64,000 nucleotides of DNA from Leptodontidium sp. MPI-SDFR-AT-0119 (lineage: Eukaryota; Ascomycota; Leotiomycetes; Helotiales; Leptodontidiaceae), in contig JAHLEZ010000028.1 in the NCBI GenBank assembly GCA_020726505.1, positions 434,001 to 498,000 of the forward strand. The letters are read 5' to 3'. Both the position numbers and the translations under genes were made by a program. The notes under the pieces were generated by a model that was not told the DNA's origin, ran no database searches, and saw nothing but the letters and a program-made list of their open reading frames with translations. Shown here piece by piece: positions 42,705 through 54,214 of this stretch (positions within the stretch are counted from its first letter, which is position 1; the number at the start of each line of letters is the position of its first letter).

Positions 42705-45700
42705 ATGAATGAAGATCTCCCCGCCGTCAATGCGCCTAGCTCCGATCGGATGAGTGATGGAATGATCAGCGATGAAGAGCATGACTATTCAAGTCCCAGC
42801 ATGTCTCCAAATTTCGAGGACTTTGACCGATGGCAGGCAAATATTGGCCTCAAAACCTTCGGTGAAGGTCTGAACGCTGCAGCAAAGGCCGTCTTTCCTG
42901 CTCAGTCCTGGCCACGATACGGCAAGGTGTACGTACTTTTGGCTTTCTGGGCTGAGGAAGATGAAAACAGGCCCGCTCCAATCGAAGTATCGAAACTGTT
43001 CAGTATTTTCAAGGATGTCTTCCACTTCGAGGTTCGAACTTTCAAGATTCCTAGCGAGGAGTCACATTCGGCCGTCACCCAGAAGGTCTCGGAGTTTGTT
43101 GATCTTGGAGGAGACAGCGATGACGATCTGAAGATTGTGTACTATGCTGGATCTTCCCGAGTCTCGAAGAATAAGAGACTGGTATGGACTAGGTATGTTT
43201 TATCACAATATGAAAGTTCGAAGCTGACTTGATTCAGTGGAAGAAAAAGCCAAAAGTCCACGGTTGAATGGACTGATGTCCAAACTGCTCTTGAGCAAGC
43301 CCAGAGCGATACATTGGTGCTCCTTGATTGTCCCCACACCATAGCCCAAACGGGTAATCGAAGAAATGGAGTCACTGAACTCATTGCAGCTCAAGCACTC
43401 AATGCAAGCTCGCAGGATACGGAGCCATATGCATTCACCAAAGATCTGGTCACTGAGCTTCGAGAACTGAGCAAGTTGCCATCCTTCTCAATTGGCAACC
43501 TGTATCACAACATGTTTTGTCGTGCGCAGAGCCGGATATCAGAACAAAACGGAGACGAAAGGGCACCGATCCACATACTACTATCGCAAGATAACTCCAA
43601 ATATCTAAGAAGTATTCGCCTGGCAGTGCACAAAGACACTCTGAACGGCCACAGTGAGCCTTCTTTCGAGGTCCAGCATCCAGAATCGGCAGGTGCTGAT
43701 GACCCTTCACTCACGCCCTCTTTTCTCCACTCCTCGGCTGTCCTCCCAAGCGAAATTCCTCGAATGGCTTTTGCAATTCGACTGAAGGGCGACTTCAATG
43801 TTGGTGATCTCTCATCAAATCTTTTCCTCCAGTGGTTGGGAAATCTCCCGGAGTCTGTCGCAGAGGTCAAAATCGAAGCAGGGTTCCATAGCTTCTCTTC
43901 GCTCCTCATCGTCTCAGTTCCAATCTGTATGTCGATATATATGCCGAAAGACCCGGCTGTGATCAGCTTGGGACCGATCACATCGTTCAATCAGGTGCTA
44001 AGTCGAGTGTCGGGGTTCATTCCCAAGGATCTCCCGACTCCCAAGCTGGATGTGGAGGGGGAGTTCGATAACCTGCCTCCTCCAACCAATGGCCAAGGAA
44101 AGAATGCTACCAATGGCGTCAACAGATCCCAAAAGACATCGGAAGTGCGTTTCCAGAGGCACGCTGAGATTATTGGGGACAAGGAGAACAGGCCACCACT
44201 TCAAAGAGGTTTCTCTTCAGATTTGAGCATTGACAGTGGCTTCGTCGAACCAATTCTTCATAATGGAATTCGTCCTGGTCACACTCTCATTGGCGAACTG
44301 CCACCTACGCCCGAAAAGTCACATCCAATCGTGTCTCCCGGGCCACATACAAGCGAACCAGACGGACCACAGTCTAAAGCACATGCGAAGATCAGATCCT
44401 ACACCGATGACCCAGACACCAAAAAATTCCCTAGAATCTCAAGACCAGTCGAGCTATTGAGAAATAGCTATGATTGCGTTGTAATCGGATCTGGGTACGG
44501 TGGTGGTGTTGCGGCAAGTCGAATGTCAAGAGCAGGCCAATCCGTTTGTCTTCTCGAGCGAGGGAAGGAGAGATGGCCTGGAGAATACCCCAGTGGCTTC
44601 TTGGACGCATTCAAGAATCTGCATGTCTCTGGTGAATTTGCTCCCGGTTTCCTCAAAGGGGCTATGGTTGAAGGTGGTGATCCTACAGGGCTCTACCATC
44701 TCATCTGTGGCAAAGGCCAAAATGCTTTCGTTGGAAATGGACTTGGAGGTACCAGTCTGTTGAACGCAAACGTGTTTCTGGAGGCTGATGCGAAAACGAT
44801 GAAGATGCCATGCTGGCCCAAGGAGTTGCGGAAGCCAAACTCGCTGAAGGAATACTACGACCGTGCTGCACATGTACTAGAACCAGAACAATACCCACAA
44901 GACTGGCCCGACCTTCCCAAGTTGACGATGCTCGAGCGACAAGCCAAAGCTCTCGGATGGGGCGATAAGTTCAAGAGAGTCCCTCAAACGACCCGTTTTA
45001 AGGGTGGTCCCAACAGCACAGGTGTCGAGATGTACCCATCTGCGCTGACAGGAATGGATTGTACTGGAGTTAATGACGGATCGAAATCCAGTACTCTGGT
45101 CAACTACCTCGCCGACGCATGGAACTGGGGTGCTGAGATGTTCTGCGAGTGTGAGGTCAGGTACATCAAGAAACATCCCGATCCAGAAGAGGAGGGCTAC
45201 TTGGTCTTCTTCGCTTGGCATGGAAGTTGTCGAGGAGCATTCCAAGAAAGACTCTATGAAGATCTCATGTGGGTTCATGCCAAGAAGTGTGTGTTCCTCG
45301 GAGCTGGCAGTATCGGTACAACCGAGATCCTCCTCAGAAGCAAGAAGCTAGGTCTTTCCATGAGTGATAAAGTCGGCACTGGCATGAGCGGAAATGGCGA
45401 TATCCTTGCCTTTGGATACAACACTGATGCAGAAGTAAATGCCATCGGTCGTCAATACCCATCTCCCTACAAGCCAGTTGGACCTACAATCAGCGGTATC
45501 ATCGACTGCCGAGATGACCATGAAAACCCGCTCGACGGCTTCGTCATTCAAGAAGGTGCTATTCCAAAAGCCCTCGCGCCGCTCTTCCAGACCATGTTAG
45601 AGATGATGCCGGGGAATCAAATACCTACCGGTCAGACTTTGGTGGAAAGAGTGAAGCACTCCATTGCACAACAAGGAAGCCGTTTCCTCGGTCCGTACTA

Positions 45701-48207
45701 CTCGAAAGGCAGTATTGAGCGCACGCAGGTGTACTTGGTCATGAGCCACGACTCAAACCAAGCTATTTTGACACTCAAGAACGACAAACCAGTCCTCGAA
45801 TTCCTCGGTGTGGGAAGGAGTGATCATGTCCAGTATCTAAACGATGTCTTGAGACAAGCAACCCAGGCGGTTGGAGGGACTTATGTCAACAGTCCATTCT
45901 ACGCAGCACTTGGCCAGCAAGAGATCACTGTGCACCCGATCGGTGGAGCGTGCATGAGCAAGAGCGAATTTGGCGAGCACGGGGTTACCAACCATTGGGG
46001 CGAGGTATTCACGGGCGATGGTAAGGAGACACATCACGGTCTCGTCGTCACAGATGGTGCAGTAATTCCAACAGCTCTCGGCGTCAACCCCTTCGCAACT
46101 ATCACGGCTTTGGCTGAACGCTCAGTCGAACATGCAGCTAAGTTCCGTATCAAGCGCAAGATCGATTTGGAGACCAAGAATGACATGCTAGATCTCTTCG
46201 GTGAGCCCCATCAATATGCCGAGAACAAGAAGGTGCTGCAGAGAAAGGACACAACTGGGATACGGGATGCTACCAGCCTCGTCAAAGCAACAAGAGAAGT
46301 CAAGGCAAACGGATTTGGCTTTTCCGAAGTTATGTCTGGATATATTCATGTAGGCGAGGGCATTGAAGGCGACAAGATTGAGGACTTTGAGACTGCTGCG
46401 AAGACAGCCAAAGGTCTTTGTGAAGAGGCGAGATTCTTCTTAAGTGTGAAAGCTTGGGATACAGACACAAGTAAGCCAAACCCAAAAGTATTCCCGTCTT
46501 TGATGCTAATGATGTGTAGTTGTCAATCGTGCCGATCATAAAGCAATGCTTACCGGAACCTTTACCTGTGCTGGTCTGCCCGGAAGTCCATTCATGGTTC
46601 AACGCGGGAGTTTCCATCTCTTTAACGTTGATCAAGAAGCACCCGGAACTCGAAATCTCACATACGACTTTGACATGACATCCACAGATGGGCGAGATTT
46701 CCATTTCCATGGCCAGAAAATCGTCGATTCATCAGTCGCTCTCGGACCATGGCGATTCTGGAAAGCAACGTCGACTCTGTATGTGACCATATCAGAATCA
46801 TGCGGAAGAAAGCAAGTACTTGGTCGTGGAATGATGCACATCAAACCTTTGGACTTCCTGTCGGAGGTTTTCACGTTGAAATCGTCTGGGAAGAGCTTCT
46901 TTGCCAAGCTCCACTCCACGGCGAGTTTCATGGGCTTCTTTGCCAGACAATCGATGGGTCTGTTCCTCGCTCCTTTCACATGGCAGCAATACCCATCCGT
47001 TACATATACCGGCTACATCAACGATACTTCCCCCGATCAAACAATTCAGATCGTTGCGTCTGATGGCGTACGTTCACTTCTCCACGTCTGGGAGCCACGA
47101 AACCCCAAGATCAAGCCGATCAACCTGTTCATGATTCCTGGTGCTTCGGTCGATCAGCAAATCTTCTCCCTCCCAACCATTGAAGTCAACGCTGTCAACT
47201 ATTTTACACGAGCTGGATACCGTGTATTTGTAACTGTTCATCGGATCTGCCAGTTGATGGTCGCGGAGAACAACTGGACGACATATGACTCCAGACTTGA
47301 TATCCGTGCTTGCTTCGAATGGATCCGCAAAGAACACGGCCATGCACCCATCTATACCATCTCGCACTGCATGGGAGCTGTGGCTTACTCCAGCGGTCTT
47401 CTAGATGGCACCATCCCAGCCAAATGGGTCAAGGGGATCTCATCTTCCCAAGTCCTGATGAATCCCATGTGGTCAACACTCAACTTGGCCAAAGTCCTCG
47501 CAGGCCCAGTGCCATTCGATAAACTGTATACATGGCTAGGTGGGAAATGGTTCTCGTGTTCGAGTACGAGGGATGACAGTTACTTCCAGCAGCTGGTGAA
47601 TCAGATCTTGAGATTCTATCCTGATTCAAGAGAGGAGATCTGTAACAATGTGTCTTGTCATCGCTGTTCGTTAATTTTCGGCCGGTAAGTTTCCTCATCC
47701 TCATTACATCCAAGCATTACTAATTAGGATGCCAGACTCTGGAACCACCGTAACCTCAACGAAGCAACCCATCGGCAAATAAATCGTTTCTTCGGCGGCG
47801 TTAACATGACCCTCCTCCACCTACTCATGCAAATGGGCTACCGGGGTTTCGTAACCACCAACGCACCTCTCTTCAAAGACCTCACAACCGAGCACAACCT
47901 GCGTCGTCTCAAAGGGATACCCATGATGTTCTTCTCGGGTTCCGACAACAAAGTCCTCACTCCCGAATCCACAGACAAGAGTTACAGCATCATGCGCGAT
48001 ATGTTTGGCACGGCCAACTACAGTAGACATGTCATCCAGGGATACGGGCATCTTGATTGTTGGATGGGAAGACAGGCATATAAGGATGTCTTCCCGATTA
48101 TCAGGGAGGAAGTTGATAGAGTTTGCAGAGGCGAGGATTATAGGTATACCGAACCAGATTGGAAGAATGATTGGGAAGGGTGGAAGGATTTGCCCAAGAG
48201 TGGCTGA
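42705..48207 (+). CDS. Caspase-like / GMC oxidoreductase / alpha-beta hydrolase fusion protein
   Basis: Four exons, 42705-43192, 43238-46470, 46520-47684 and 47736-48207, with 45-, 49- and 51-base introns that all preserve frame; product about 1785 residues. Part 1 (about 1-330) has a caspase-like fold: KIVYYAGSS near 145 and TLVLLDCPHTIA near 190. The usual catalytic His (YYAGH) is Ser and the usual catalytic Cys (LLDxC) is Pro, so it should be inactive. Residues 330-570 look disordered. Part 2 (about 573-1135) is a GMC flavoenzyme of cholesterol-oxidase type: YDCVVIGSGYGGGVAASRMS binds FAD, then GNGLGGTSLLNANVF, HPIGGACMSKSEF and VNPFATITALAERS. Part 3 (about 1290-1785) is an alpha/beta hydrolase: nucleophile loop YTISHCMGAVAYS near 1520 with Cys instead of Ser, acid FFSGSDNKVLTPES, and base GYGHLDCWMG. 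The oxidase-hydrolase pair suggests oxidation of a sterol or lipid alcohol followed by ester or lactone cleavage; inference. Confidence 0.88.
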
Positions 48208-48564
48208 ACAGACTCTGTTGATGTGTTCCTGCATGCTTTGGTTTTTGTTTGTCTTGTATTCTCTATGGTTGATTTTGTCTACTTTTCGACAGCGCTTGGT
48301 TATATGATATGGGCTTCTTCTCTCAAATAGGGTTTCTAGGCAGGAGTATGAGGAAAAAGAAGGGATGTTTGGATGAATGGATGAATGGACGTCCAGGAGT
48401 TGGGTCTTCTCTTCACTGGGTTGGAGAGTTTTGGATATACTGGATGGATATAGGGCTTTTTGGGTTTTGGGATATTCTTGTTGTAATTTCATAGCTTTTT
48501 TAGGGACTTGAGTATTCTGGCTTTCGTTTTTCTTTTATGAAAAAAAAAATATATATATTCCTCC
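48208..48564. other. 3' flank of the fusion gene; candidate inversion breakpoint
   Basis: Probable 3' UTR of the fusion gene, T/G-rich, ending at an A9-10 run and (AT)4 around 48539-48559. The amidase fragment on the minus strand fades out just after this, so the left inversion breakpoint should be near 48540-48570. Confidence 0.45.
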
Positions 48565-49140
48565 TTCACTAGTCATTGCATGTTTTGAGTTATTCTCACA
48601 AGCAGCCTTCCCCAATATCGCACCGCCCGCATCCAATATCCTTGTCACAACCGTAGCATCCACCTTCGGGATCCAATCCACGGCCCGTTCCCAATACACG
48701 GCACGCCCGCGACGGCTACATTACTTTGATCGCGAGAGTTTTCTCTTTCAGTAGCTCGGAGCTGGGTTTCGTACACCGCACAGTGCATTTCCACGCCCAC
48801 CCTCCCTCGTTAGTATCGATTGGGCCGGAGGGGCGGTGGATGGATGTACGTGGGTAGAGGGCTGTGTCAACGACGGGGTGGTAGTCTGGGAGGGAGAGGA
48901 TTTGTTTGGTGCAGGCGCTGAGGCCGGAGAGGAGGGCTGACCAGTCTGCGAGTTCGTGCTGGGGGAGGGTGAGGTTATGGGAGGATGCGAGGGCGGATAT
49001 TGAGGACAAGGAGACGAGGGAGTCGAGTCTGGTGGGAGGGGAGTTATGTTAGCTGTGGTGCTGTTTGAGTTGTGGTTTTGTAGGAGGGAGAGAAGGGGGA
49101 GGGGAATGTACTCAGCTGCTCCTAGGACACTGACGGACAT
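48565..49140 (-). pseudogene. N-terminal half of a broken amidase
   Basis: Minus-strand remnant of an amidase-signature enzyme. Exon 1 (start 49140, MSVSVLGAAE) joins over an intron GTACAT...CCACCAG to LDSLVSLSSISALASSHNLT and LADWSALLSGLSACTKQIL, then GGWAWKCTVR and LLKEKTLAIK. From here the family sequence continues but in two further frames: VAVAGVPCIGNGP (after a one-base shift at about 48724) and PKVDATVVTRILDAGGAILG, KAACENNSKHAMTS (after another shift at about 48680). The catalytic Lys region (TLAIK, usually KDxxxVAGxP) is just at the first frameshift. The fragment stops where amidases normally read S-[FT]-S-x-T-G-P, the very point at which the plus-strand fragment at 50226 begins. Confidence 0.8.
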
Positions 49141-50225
49141 CTTGCAGATTATTCAGATGGAATACGTATAAAAGGTAGCAGACACATGTCGGCTCCAGAT
49201 GAAGGGGTATCTACAGATATACATCCCCTCCACTAGCCACCTGCGGGTATCTCGATATCGCAGCAGTGGGATGGATGATATGGGAGACCAATTGACCGAC
49301 TACCAAGAGCTGCCTAGCAGCTCCAAAATGTTACCCCATATCGCAGATGACGTCTCCAAATACATGCTAGCTGCTGGAATCGATCGATATGGCCCAAAGT
49401 TTAGGCTCACCGCTTTTTTCTGCCGTAAGAGTTTGTGTGGGCAGAATAAGGCGGTGAGCCTAAACTTTGGGCCTGGGCACTTGGGCGTAGCGCATTGCTG
49501 TGAACACACCACACCATCACCACCATCCTTCCTTCTTCTCTTCGCGTCGACTTCAACATTAACATCACCTCCCTCGACAATAATGGAGGACTTCAATCTC
49601 CCCAGTACAGAACGAACCAACTTACTCAAGGACCTCCAAGAGGCGATGAGCGATACACCAGTACCACCATACTTCTGGGCCATGTGCCAAGTTTGCGAGC
49701 TTTAGGCGTTTGAAAAATTCATCAAGATTACTCGGATTTCGCCGCCAATAGTTCGTAGTTTCACTGCACAAGCCTATTCGATGGTACTTTACTGTAAGCA
49801 GAATAGGTAATCTAATCCTTTTGTTTATCGCTAATGTTTTACAGGGACTCAGAGTGCTCAAGGAACATCACGTGGTTCAACTCCAAACACAACCCAGATA
49901 AACCGGGGCTTGGGCTCATCTCCTACTGGTTCTCCGCCTGCTAAGAGGCAAAAGACCACCGAGTCACTTTTATTAATGTCGTGAAAACGTATGATAACTT
50001 TGGAAATGGAGGGTCTTGCTGCAACAAACTCTCGCTTAACCAGATGGCCGGTTTTCAATGCCGCGCGCCTTCGTACTGCTAGGGAGATCGGGTGTACCTG
50101 TAATCAAAAATCACATTTTCCAGACTGTCTTGGTGCGGTCAGGTACATATTCCTCTTCCAAATCCGTCCCCAATCCACCTACTTCATTCTCAAACGAGAG
50201 GAAAATAAACAAACTAACTCTCTCA
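49141..50225. other. Segment inside the apparent inversion; no supported gene
   Basis: Would be the amidase 5' flank plus foreign sequence before the inversion. It holds the long hairpin at 49391-49473. Plus-strand frames (for example MEDFNLPSTERTNLLKDLQE from 49583, later SSPTGSPPAKRQKTTESLLL) look faintly coding but are interrupted by stops and match nothing I know; possibly remains of a mobile or hypothetical gene. Confidence 0.4.
49391..49473. repeat. 83-bp hairpin with 34-bp inverted arms
   Basis: Arms 49391-49424 and 49440-49473 start GGCCCAAAGTTTAGGCTCAC and its complement; they match at 32 of 34 positions with a 15-base loop. Such a long near-perfect stem is typical of a foldback/MITE or of a transposon end duplicated head to head. 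No coding capacity. It lies within the segment that appears inverted. Confidence 0.85.
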
Positions 50226-51446
50226 GCGATACCTCCGTAACAGGCCCCGTTCACAATCCCCACGCACACGGCAACTCAACAGGCGGTTTCTCCTCAGGCT
50301 CAGGCCGTCTGCTCGCTTCCAACACAGTCGATCTCGCAATCGGCGCCGATCAAGGCGATTCCATTCGTCTCCCCTCCACAAACTGTGGCGTTGTAGGCCT
50401 CAAACCAACATGGGGGCTCGTACCTTACACTGGTTGTATAAGTCTCCAAGCTACAATCGACCGTGTAGGACCCATGGCCAAGAATGCGCAAGATTGTGCC
50501 ACTCTCCTCAAAGTCATAGTCGGCACAGATCATCACAATCGGCGTCCTCCAAGAAGGATTCTCAGACCCTCTCACAGACCCGAACGTCGTCACCGCCTCT
50601 CACGCAGCTATCCCCAACCTCTCCTCCCTCGGCGCAGAAATCAAAAACATCTCCATCCCCCTCCACAAGGAAAGCGACATGATCTGGATGGTAGCCCTCC
50701 CCATGTCAGGGACAACACAAGGTCTCCTATCCTCCCCTTCGGGACGCAAACAACTGCTCTTCCCCGAGCGCTCTGAAGCCACAGGCTCGAAACTCTCACA
50801 AGCCGCTTTCGACTCCATGGGTCCGGGGGGACAGAATATCTATCTACGTGCTCTCTTCCTGCAAGAGAATTTTGGAAGCGGTCTACATGCCCGCTGTACG
50901 AACCTCCTTAGGAAACTGAATGATGAATATGACCGTGCCTTCAAGGACGTTGATGTACTAGTCATGCCGACTATCATCTACCCACCCCCTAAGATCGAGG
51001 GTCGTGGAGGGAAAGTTCTAGGTCCGCTGAAGATGCTGAGTCGCACTATTGGCGCGACGTAGAATACTGCCACGTTCAACTCGACGGGCCATCCAGCGCT
51101 TAGTTTGCCGGTCGGGTTTGTGTCTAGTAAGGAGGGTGATGTTTGGTTGCCGATTGGACTACAGATCGTGGGGAGGAAATTTGAAGATAGTCTTGTGTTG
51201 AGAATTGCTGCTAGTTTGGAGGGGGTGCTGGGTTGGAAAGAGAGGAAGTTTGGTGGCGAGGAGTGCGTAGTGATGCTGTGCTTACTCGAAGCTGTGAGGT
51301 ATATTGAACTAATCGAACGAATGGTGTCACGAAACCAAAATAGCATTGCCTCGACAAGTTCCTCTGCGAGCATAGATAGCGAAACTGCTATCCTCACTTC
51401 CAGCCCTTTCAATGCCATCACCCGGTCTCTTCTGCCTGGCATCTGA
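50226..51446 (+). pseudogene. C-terminal half of a broken amidase
   Basis: Continues the amidase started on the other strand at 48565. It opens with SDTSVTGPVHNPHAHG, then the Ser/Gly-rich signature (STGGFSSGSGRLLAS), then LAIGADQGDSIRLPSTNCG; the usual nucleophile motif GGDQGGSIR has G to D. VGLKPTWGLVP and DRVGPMAKNAQDCATLL follow. After IVGTD (about 50525) some 30 family residues are missing and the frame shifts to ITIGVLQEGFSDPLTDPNVV, running to LKMLSRTIGAT, where a TAG at 51060-51062 interrupts before NTATFNSTGHPALSLPVGF. The tail ends at a TGA near 51446. The TAG can be explained by CAG to TAG. The two halves together cover one amidase once, with no overlap. Confidence 0.8.
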
Positions 51447-51895
51447 GCACATTCGACTTTCCTGCATAATATCGCCCTACTTGATACTTCACTATCTGGC
51501 TGCGATCTATTGCTTTTGTAACGATTATCTACAGCCTATCCTACATGCCACTGGTAAGAGTTGAGGAGCAGATGCTCAGAGTATCCAGGTAGATATTCCT
51601 CAGAGATGGCTGATTCATCAACAATCTCTTCCTCCTCACCTAGAACAAACACCTCATATCGTTTGAGAACCCGCCGTCCACACCAATCTATCACGAAAAC
51701 ATCCAAGAACACACAGGTAAGATGCAGAGAGAAGAGCATTCCAGATCAACAAAGCAAATTAATAATAGCATTATCTATCCAGTCACCCCAATAAGGTTCA
51801 CTTTTTTCATCATCTCATATCCCATCTCATATCATCACATCACATCACAACACATTCCTTCTCCTTCCTGTCTTCCTCCTCCCTTCACCCTCTAT
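51447..51895. other. Intergenic, no supported gene
   Basis: Between the amidase remnant and the 3' end of the LVIVD gene. Contains CATCTCATAT/CACATCACAT simple repeats at about 51805-51855. No gene. Confidence 0.45.
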
Positions 51896-54214
51896 CTAGA
51901 CCACACTCGCAGTAGGCAAACAGCTACACGCCGAACTAACCCTGGAGATCATATTCCCCCCACAAGCCGCCTCGGCATAATCCTTAACCACACTCACATC
52001 CGCGATGAACGTCTTCGTGAACTCCCCACAGAACGCCTGGCTCTCCTCCAACCTACCCTTGACGCTCGTGCTGCGCATCGCCCGCAGGCAGTTATCCGCA
52101 TTGCACGTCTTGGGCTTGCACGCCTCCCTCTTCGTCATCTTCATGAGGAATCCGCCGCGCTCTTGCGTGTTCACGAAGATGAACCCGGACTTGAAGTAGG
52201 CGTATGAGCCCCACGTGCCGAAGTAGTCGATTATTCCGCCGCCTTCTACCTCGTCGTCTTCGGGGTAGATGTCCATGAATGCGATTTCGCACACGGAGTT
52301 TCCGGTTGGGTCGGAGGGGATCGATGATACGTCGTAGACGCGGAAACCGGCGCCGTAGTTGGACTGGGGATAGGATGTTAGTCTGGGGTCTTGGGTGGAA
52401 TTGGAAGAGGTAATTGGAAGAGGGGAGAGCGTTTACCTGGTAGGAGAGACCGTCAATGACGTATTGGTTGTGGTCGATTCCCTTGACTGCTGCCTTGTAA
52501 ATACCAGTTTGCTTTGGTGCCTCGAGAGATCGGATATCCCCTGTGAATTCCGGTCAGTATGCACCTCTGAATCTTGTTGGAGGAGCCAATCTTACAGATG
52601 TAAGTGACTGGGTATCCGTCTGCCGCTGGACCAGCAAACTCCTCCTCATCGAACTCGTCATCCAGGATGAGCCACTCTTGCCATTTGGTATCAAGAACCC
52701 ATCCTTGATGAGTGTATGAGGCTCCCTCGTATGAAGTTCTGGAGATGATCTTTGAGGCCTTCTTGTCGGTCACATCGTAGCTGGACTTGGTCAGCGTAAG
52801 CTCTAGTTTAAAGTCCAGAACACTTACATGGTAAGAGTATCCTCGTTGTATCCGTAGCAGATATCACGTCCACTATATTTGGTATCTGGGCCACGGTAGA
52901 CAAGACATTGAGCCTACAAAGATCAGTAAATCTTCCTCCACCAATTCCGGGCAGCTTACATCGTGAACATATCCATCCTGGGGATCGCAACCGAGAGAAA
53001 CTGGGTTGCTGACATCCTTCAAGCTGAAGAAGATGAGACCACCCCTGCACGCACTGGTTCGAGGACGAGCACCGACTGCGACACCGTATTCGAGTTCCTC
53101 GTTGATGACCACGTTGTGCACCTGACCATTAGGAAGGTCGGAGAAGTGACCTGCCAGGCCTGACCCTACGACGTTGTCGAACGTGACAGGGGCTTTAGAG
53201 TGATCGATGGTAAGAAGCTTGATTTACGTTTTTGTTAGTGGAGGTTCCTCTGGAGTTTGGGTTTTCACTAGAAGATTGAGTTCTGACAGAATGCTTACCT
53301 TGGACATGTCGAAGATCTGGATACCGTGCCCGGCCAATTCACTGGCAATGAGGACGTAGTGTTTGTATCCACGGACTTCTCTCCAGAGAGCATTGTTGTC
53401 GAGCTTGGAGAAGGAGGGGCTGCGGGTGTTAGATTGAAGATTGGGAAGCTGGAGGTGCAGGGGGAATGAAACTTACAGCATTCCGAGGTAGACCATGCGG
53501 CCAGTTGAGAGAATCTCGATCATCGAGGTACCTTGGAAAAGTCCGGCAGCTACCAGAGTTAGTGTGCGATTGCTGGTAGATTTGGATTTAAATGTATGCT
53601 CGGGAATGAGTGCTCACCAATGAACTCTCTTTTGGATACAGGGTCGGTCCATCCCCAGACAGAGCTACCAGTCTGATTGTATTGGGTGTTGAAGAGAGGG
53701 GAGCCGAGAGCTGCATGGTTGATGAAGTCGTACAGATCCATCTATTAGATGTCAGTCATTATTTATTACCAAAGAAAGCAATCCCTGAGTAGAAAACTTA
53801 CGTTCTTACACTTGAATGTGTGAAGCTTGTCACCTGGAATAGCTGCCGCGTAGCCATTCACACATTTCGTGTAGTTGAGTCTGGGGTAGATGGATGTATC
53901 GTAGGCGCCAGCAGCGATTTCTGCCTCGAAGAATGCCTGTAGATGTGTGTTAGAATTTCACTTGGGTTGGGATATTATGATGTAAAGTTCAATTGATCAC
54001 AGAGAATAGAAGGAGGAGCTTACCAGCTTAGCATCGAAGATCTTCTGATGCACAAGACCGGAATCGTAGAGTTCTAGAATGTGTCAATCGGAAGCATTCC
54101 TCTCTCTCTCGATTATTGAAACCTACCAGCAGCTCGAGCAGTATCCTTTGCAAGCTCTTTTCCATAAGCAGAGGCGGCGAGAGCCAATGCACTAATGAAG
54201 GAGGAGAAACGCAT
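51896..54214 (-). CDS. Secreted LVIVD-repeat / choice-of-anchor B family protein
   Basis: Eleven exons (54127-54214, 54024-54073, 53802-53936, 53618-53741, 53477-53549, 53299-53419, 52960-53217, 52828-52913, 52596-52780, 52437-52540, 51896-52363); all ten introns are 46-88 bases and keep frame, giving 563 residues. Signal peptide MRFSSFISALALAASAYG. The body is a beta-propeller of LVIVD-type repeats: NALWREVRGYKHYVLIASEL, GIQIFDMSKLLTIDHSK, NVVINEELEYGVAVG, GLIFFSLKDVSNPVSLGCDP, DGYVHDAQCLVYRGPDTKY, THQGWVLDTKWQEWLILDDE and YIWDIRSLEAPKQTGIYKA. This order is that of the choice-of-anchor B proteins found in fungi and marine bacteria. The C-terminal 90 residues are cysteine-rich (CKPKTCNADNCLRAM, CGEFTKTF, ACSCLP). 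Biochemical role unknown; probably a secreted or wall-bound binding protein. Confidence 0.88.
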
